Source of the DNA: Chitinibacter sp. SCUT-21
Lineage (GTDB): Bacteria; Pseudomonadota; Gammaproteobacteria; Burkholderiales; Chitinibacteraceae
Length of the DNA stretch: 64,000 nt
Reading direction: 5' to 3'
Assembly (NCBI GenBank): GCA_041874755.1
Contig: CP102611.1
Span: forward strand, 1,178,001 to 1,242,000
Made by a program: the position numbers and the translations under genes. How positions within the stretch are numbered: the first letter of the stretch is position 1; every line of letters begins with the position of its first letter. The notes under the pieces were generated by a model. That model searched no databases, was not told the DNA's origin, and was given only the letters and a program-made list of their open reading frames with translations. This document shows, one piece after another, positions 63,297-64,000 of the stretch.

Positions 63297-64000
63297 ATGG
63301 CAGCCAACCGCGCACTTTCTCTATATCGCAGCACCCAAAGCAGCAGCGAAGAAGATCGCGTGCAGCAACACGCGCCCTTGGTTCGTAAAATTGCATATCA
63401 CATGATGAGCAAGCTGCCTGCGAGCGTTGATATCGACGACCTGATCCAAGTCGGTTTAATGGGCTTGATGGAAGCTGCGCGCAATTTTGACCCTGAAGCT
63501 GGCGTGCAATTTGAAACCTTTGCCAGCCAGCGCATCCGCGGTGCGATGCTCGATGAGTTACGCAACGCCGACTGGCTGCCGCGCCAAGCGCGAAAAAATA
63601 TGCGCGAAATCGAGCGTGCCATTGTGCAACTTGAGCAGCAACTCGGCCGCCATCCTTCTGAAGGCGAAGTCGCTCAAACGTTAGGCGTACCGCTGGACGA
63701 GTATCAAGCCATGCTCGGTGACGCGCGTGGTCACCAGTTGCTGCATTACGAAGACTTTGAAGTCGATGGCGAAAATGATCAGCTTGACCAATATGCCGCC
63801 GATCATAGCGCCAATCCGATTGATATCTTAAGTGACGAGCGCTTTCGCGCTTATTTGATCGAAGCGATCAGTGCCCTACCCGAGCGTGAAAAACTGCTAA
63901 TGGCTTTGTATTACGACGAAGAACTCAATTTAAAAGAGATTGGCGCGGTACTAGGCGTGTCGGAATCACGCGTCTGTCAGCTTCACACTCAAGCCGTCGC
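63297..64000 (+). CDS. fliA: Flagellar sigma factor FliA (sigma-28), cut by window end
   Basis: The frame opens at ATG 63297 and remains open to the last base (about 234 residues), so the C-terminus lies outside the window. Region 2 (PLVRKIAYHMMSKLPASVDIDDLIQVGLMGLMEAARNFD is broken here across motifs VGLMGL and FASQRIRGAMLDELR), region 3, and the region 4 helix-turn-helix (EREKLLMALYYDEELNLKEIGAVLGVSESRVCQL) are recognisable as FliA. It transcribes late flagellar genes. It is separated from the MCE cassette by 37 bp. Confidence 0.95.
   Translation, partial: MAANRALSLYRSTQSSSEEDRVQQHAPLVRKIAYHMMSKLPASVDIDDLIQVGLMGLMEAARNFDPEAGVQFETFASQRIRGAMLDELRNADWLPRQARKNMREIERAIVQLEQQLGRHPSEGEVAQTLGVPLDEYQAMLGDARGHQLLHYEDFEVDGENDQLDQYAADHSANPIDILSDERFRAYLIEAISALPEREKLLMALYYDEELNLKEIGAVLGVSESRVCQLHTQAV

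Overview
The window looks like chromosomal DNA of a motile, Gram-negative betaproteobacterium, most likely of the order Neisseriales (a Chitinibacter/Deefgea-like freshwater relative is my guess). Reasons: three neisserial-type porins, an LpdA with a fused lipoyl domain beside aceE/aceF, an Entner-Doudoroff locus with zwf-pgl-hexR-pgi, divergent bamD/rluD, and a complete flagellar export block. I see no prophage, IS element, CRISPR array or rRNA. It is mostly a core-genome segment, and the interesting signals are regulatory or organisational.

Layout. 1-6.6 kb: tail of an MscS channel; minus-strand yicC-gmk-rpoZ-spoT (stringent response, nucleotide metabolism); divergent Ser/Thr kinase + PP2C phosphatase pair. 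6.7-17 kb: PhoX-type secreted phosphatase behind a Pho box, mltG and a DinG/YoaA helicase, a YgiD-type dioxygenase, a GNAT enzyme beside a REPIN-like palindrome, a MocR regulator divergent from ccoG. 17-22 kb: minus-strand set aroC - DUF4136 lipoprotein - hpnD - hpnE - YciK-like SDR. 22-26 kb: three porin genes, each with its own terminator. 26-35 kb: central carbon metabolism (gapA, eda, edd / zwf, pgl, hexR, pgi) with two HexR-type operators in the edd/zwf divergent region. 35-41.6 kb: pyruvate dehydrogenase operon aceE-aceF-lpdA, with a hairpin in the gap before each gene.

41.6-48 kb: an orphan 62-codon gene preceded by a near-consensus sigma-28 promoter and a sigma-54 promoter; a tRNA Ala-Glu-Glu cluster with a strong sigma-70 promoter; bamD and rluD divergent with overlapping start codons; pgeF; a ZIP metal transporter; a small membrane protein + GNAT pair; ribA. 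The ZIP gene and the ribA intergenic region share a 17-bp palindromic operator-like sequence.

48-64 kb: flagellar genes. Minus strand fliK, then fliL-M-N-O-P-Q-R; plus strand flhB-flhA-flhF-flhG. Translationally coupled to flhG is a four-gene MCE-type lipid transport cassette (STAS-MlaE permease, MlaF ATPase, MlaD/MCE protein, PqiC-like lipoprotein), followed 37 bp later by fliA (cut by the window end). The FlhG here keeps the FlhF-activating N-terminal motif but has lost the P-loop lysines.

Most starts were moved from the longest possible reading frame to an internal ATG/GTG with a good ribosome binding site or family-typical N-terminus; these choices are given per gene. All functional names come from recognising motifs by eye, with no database search.
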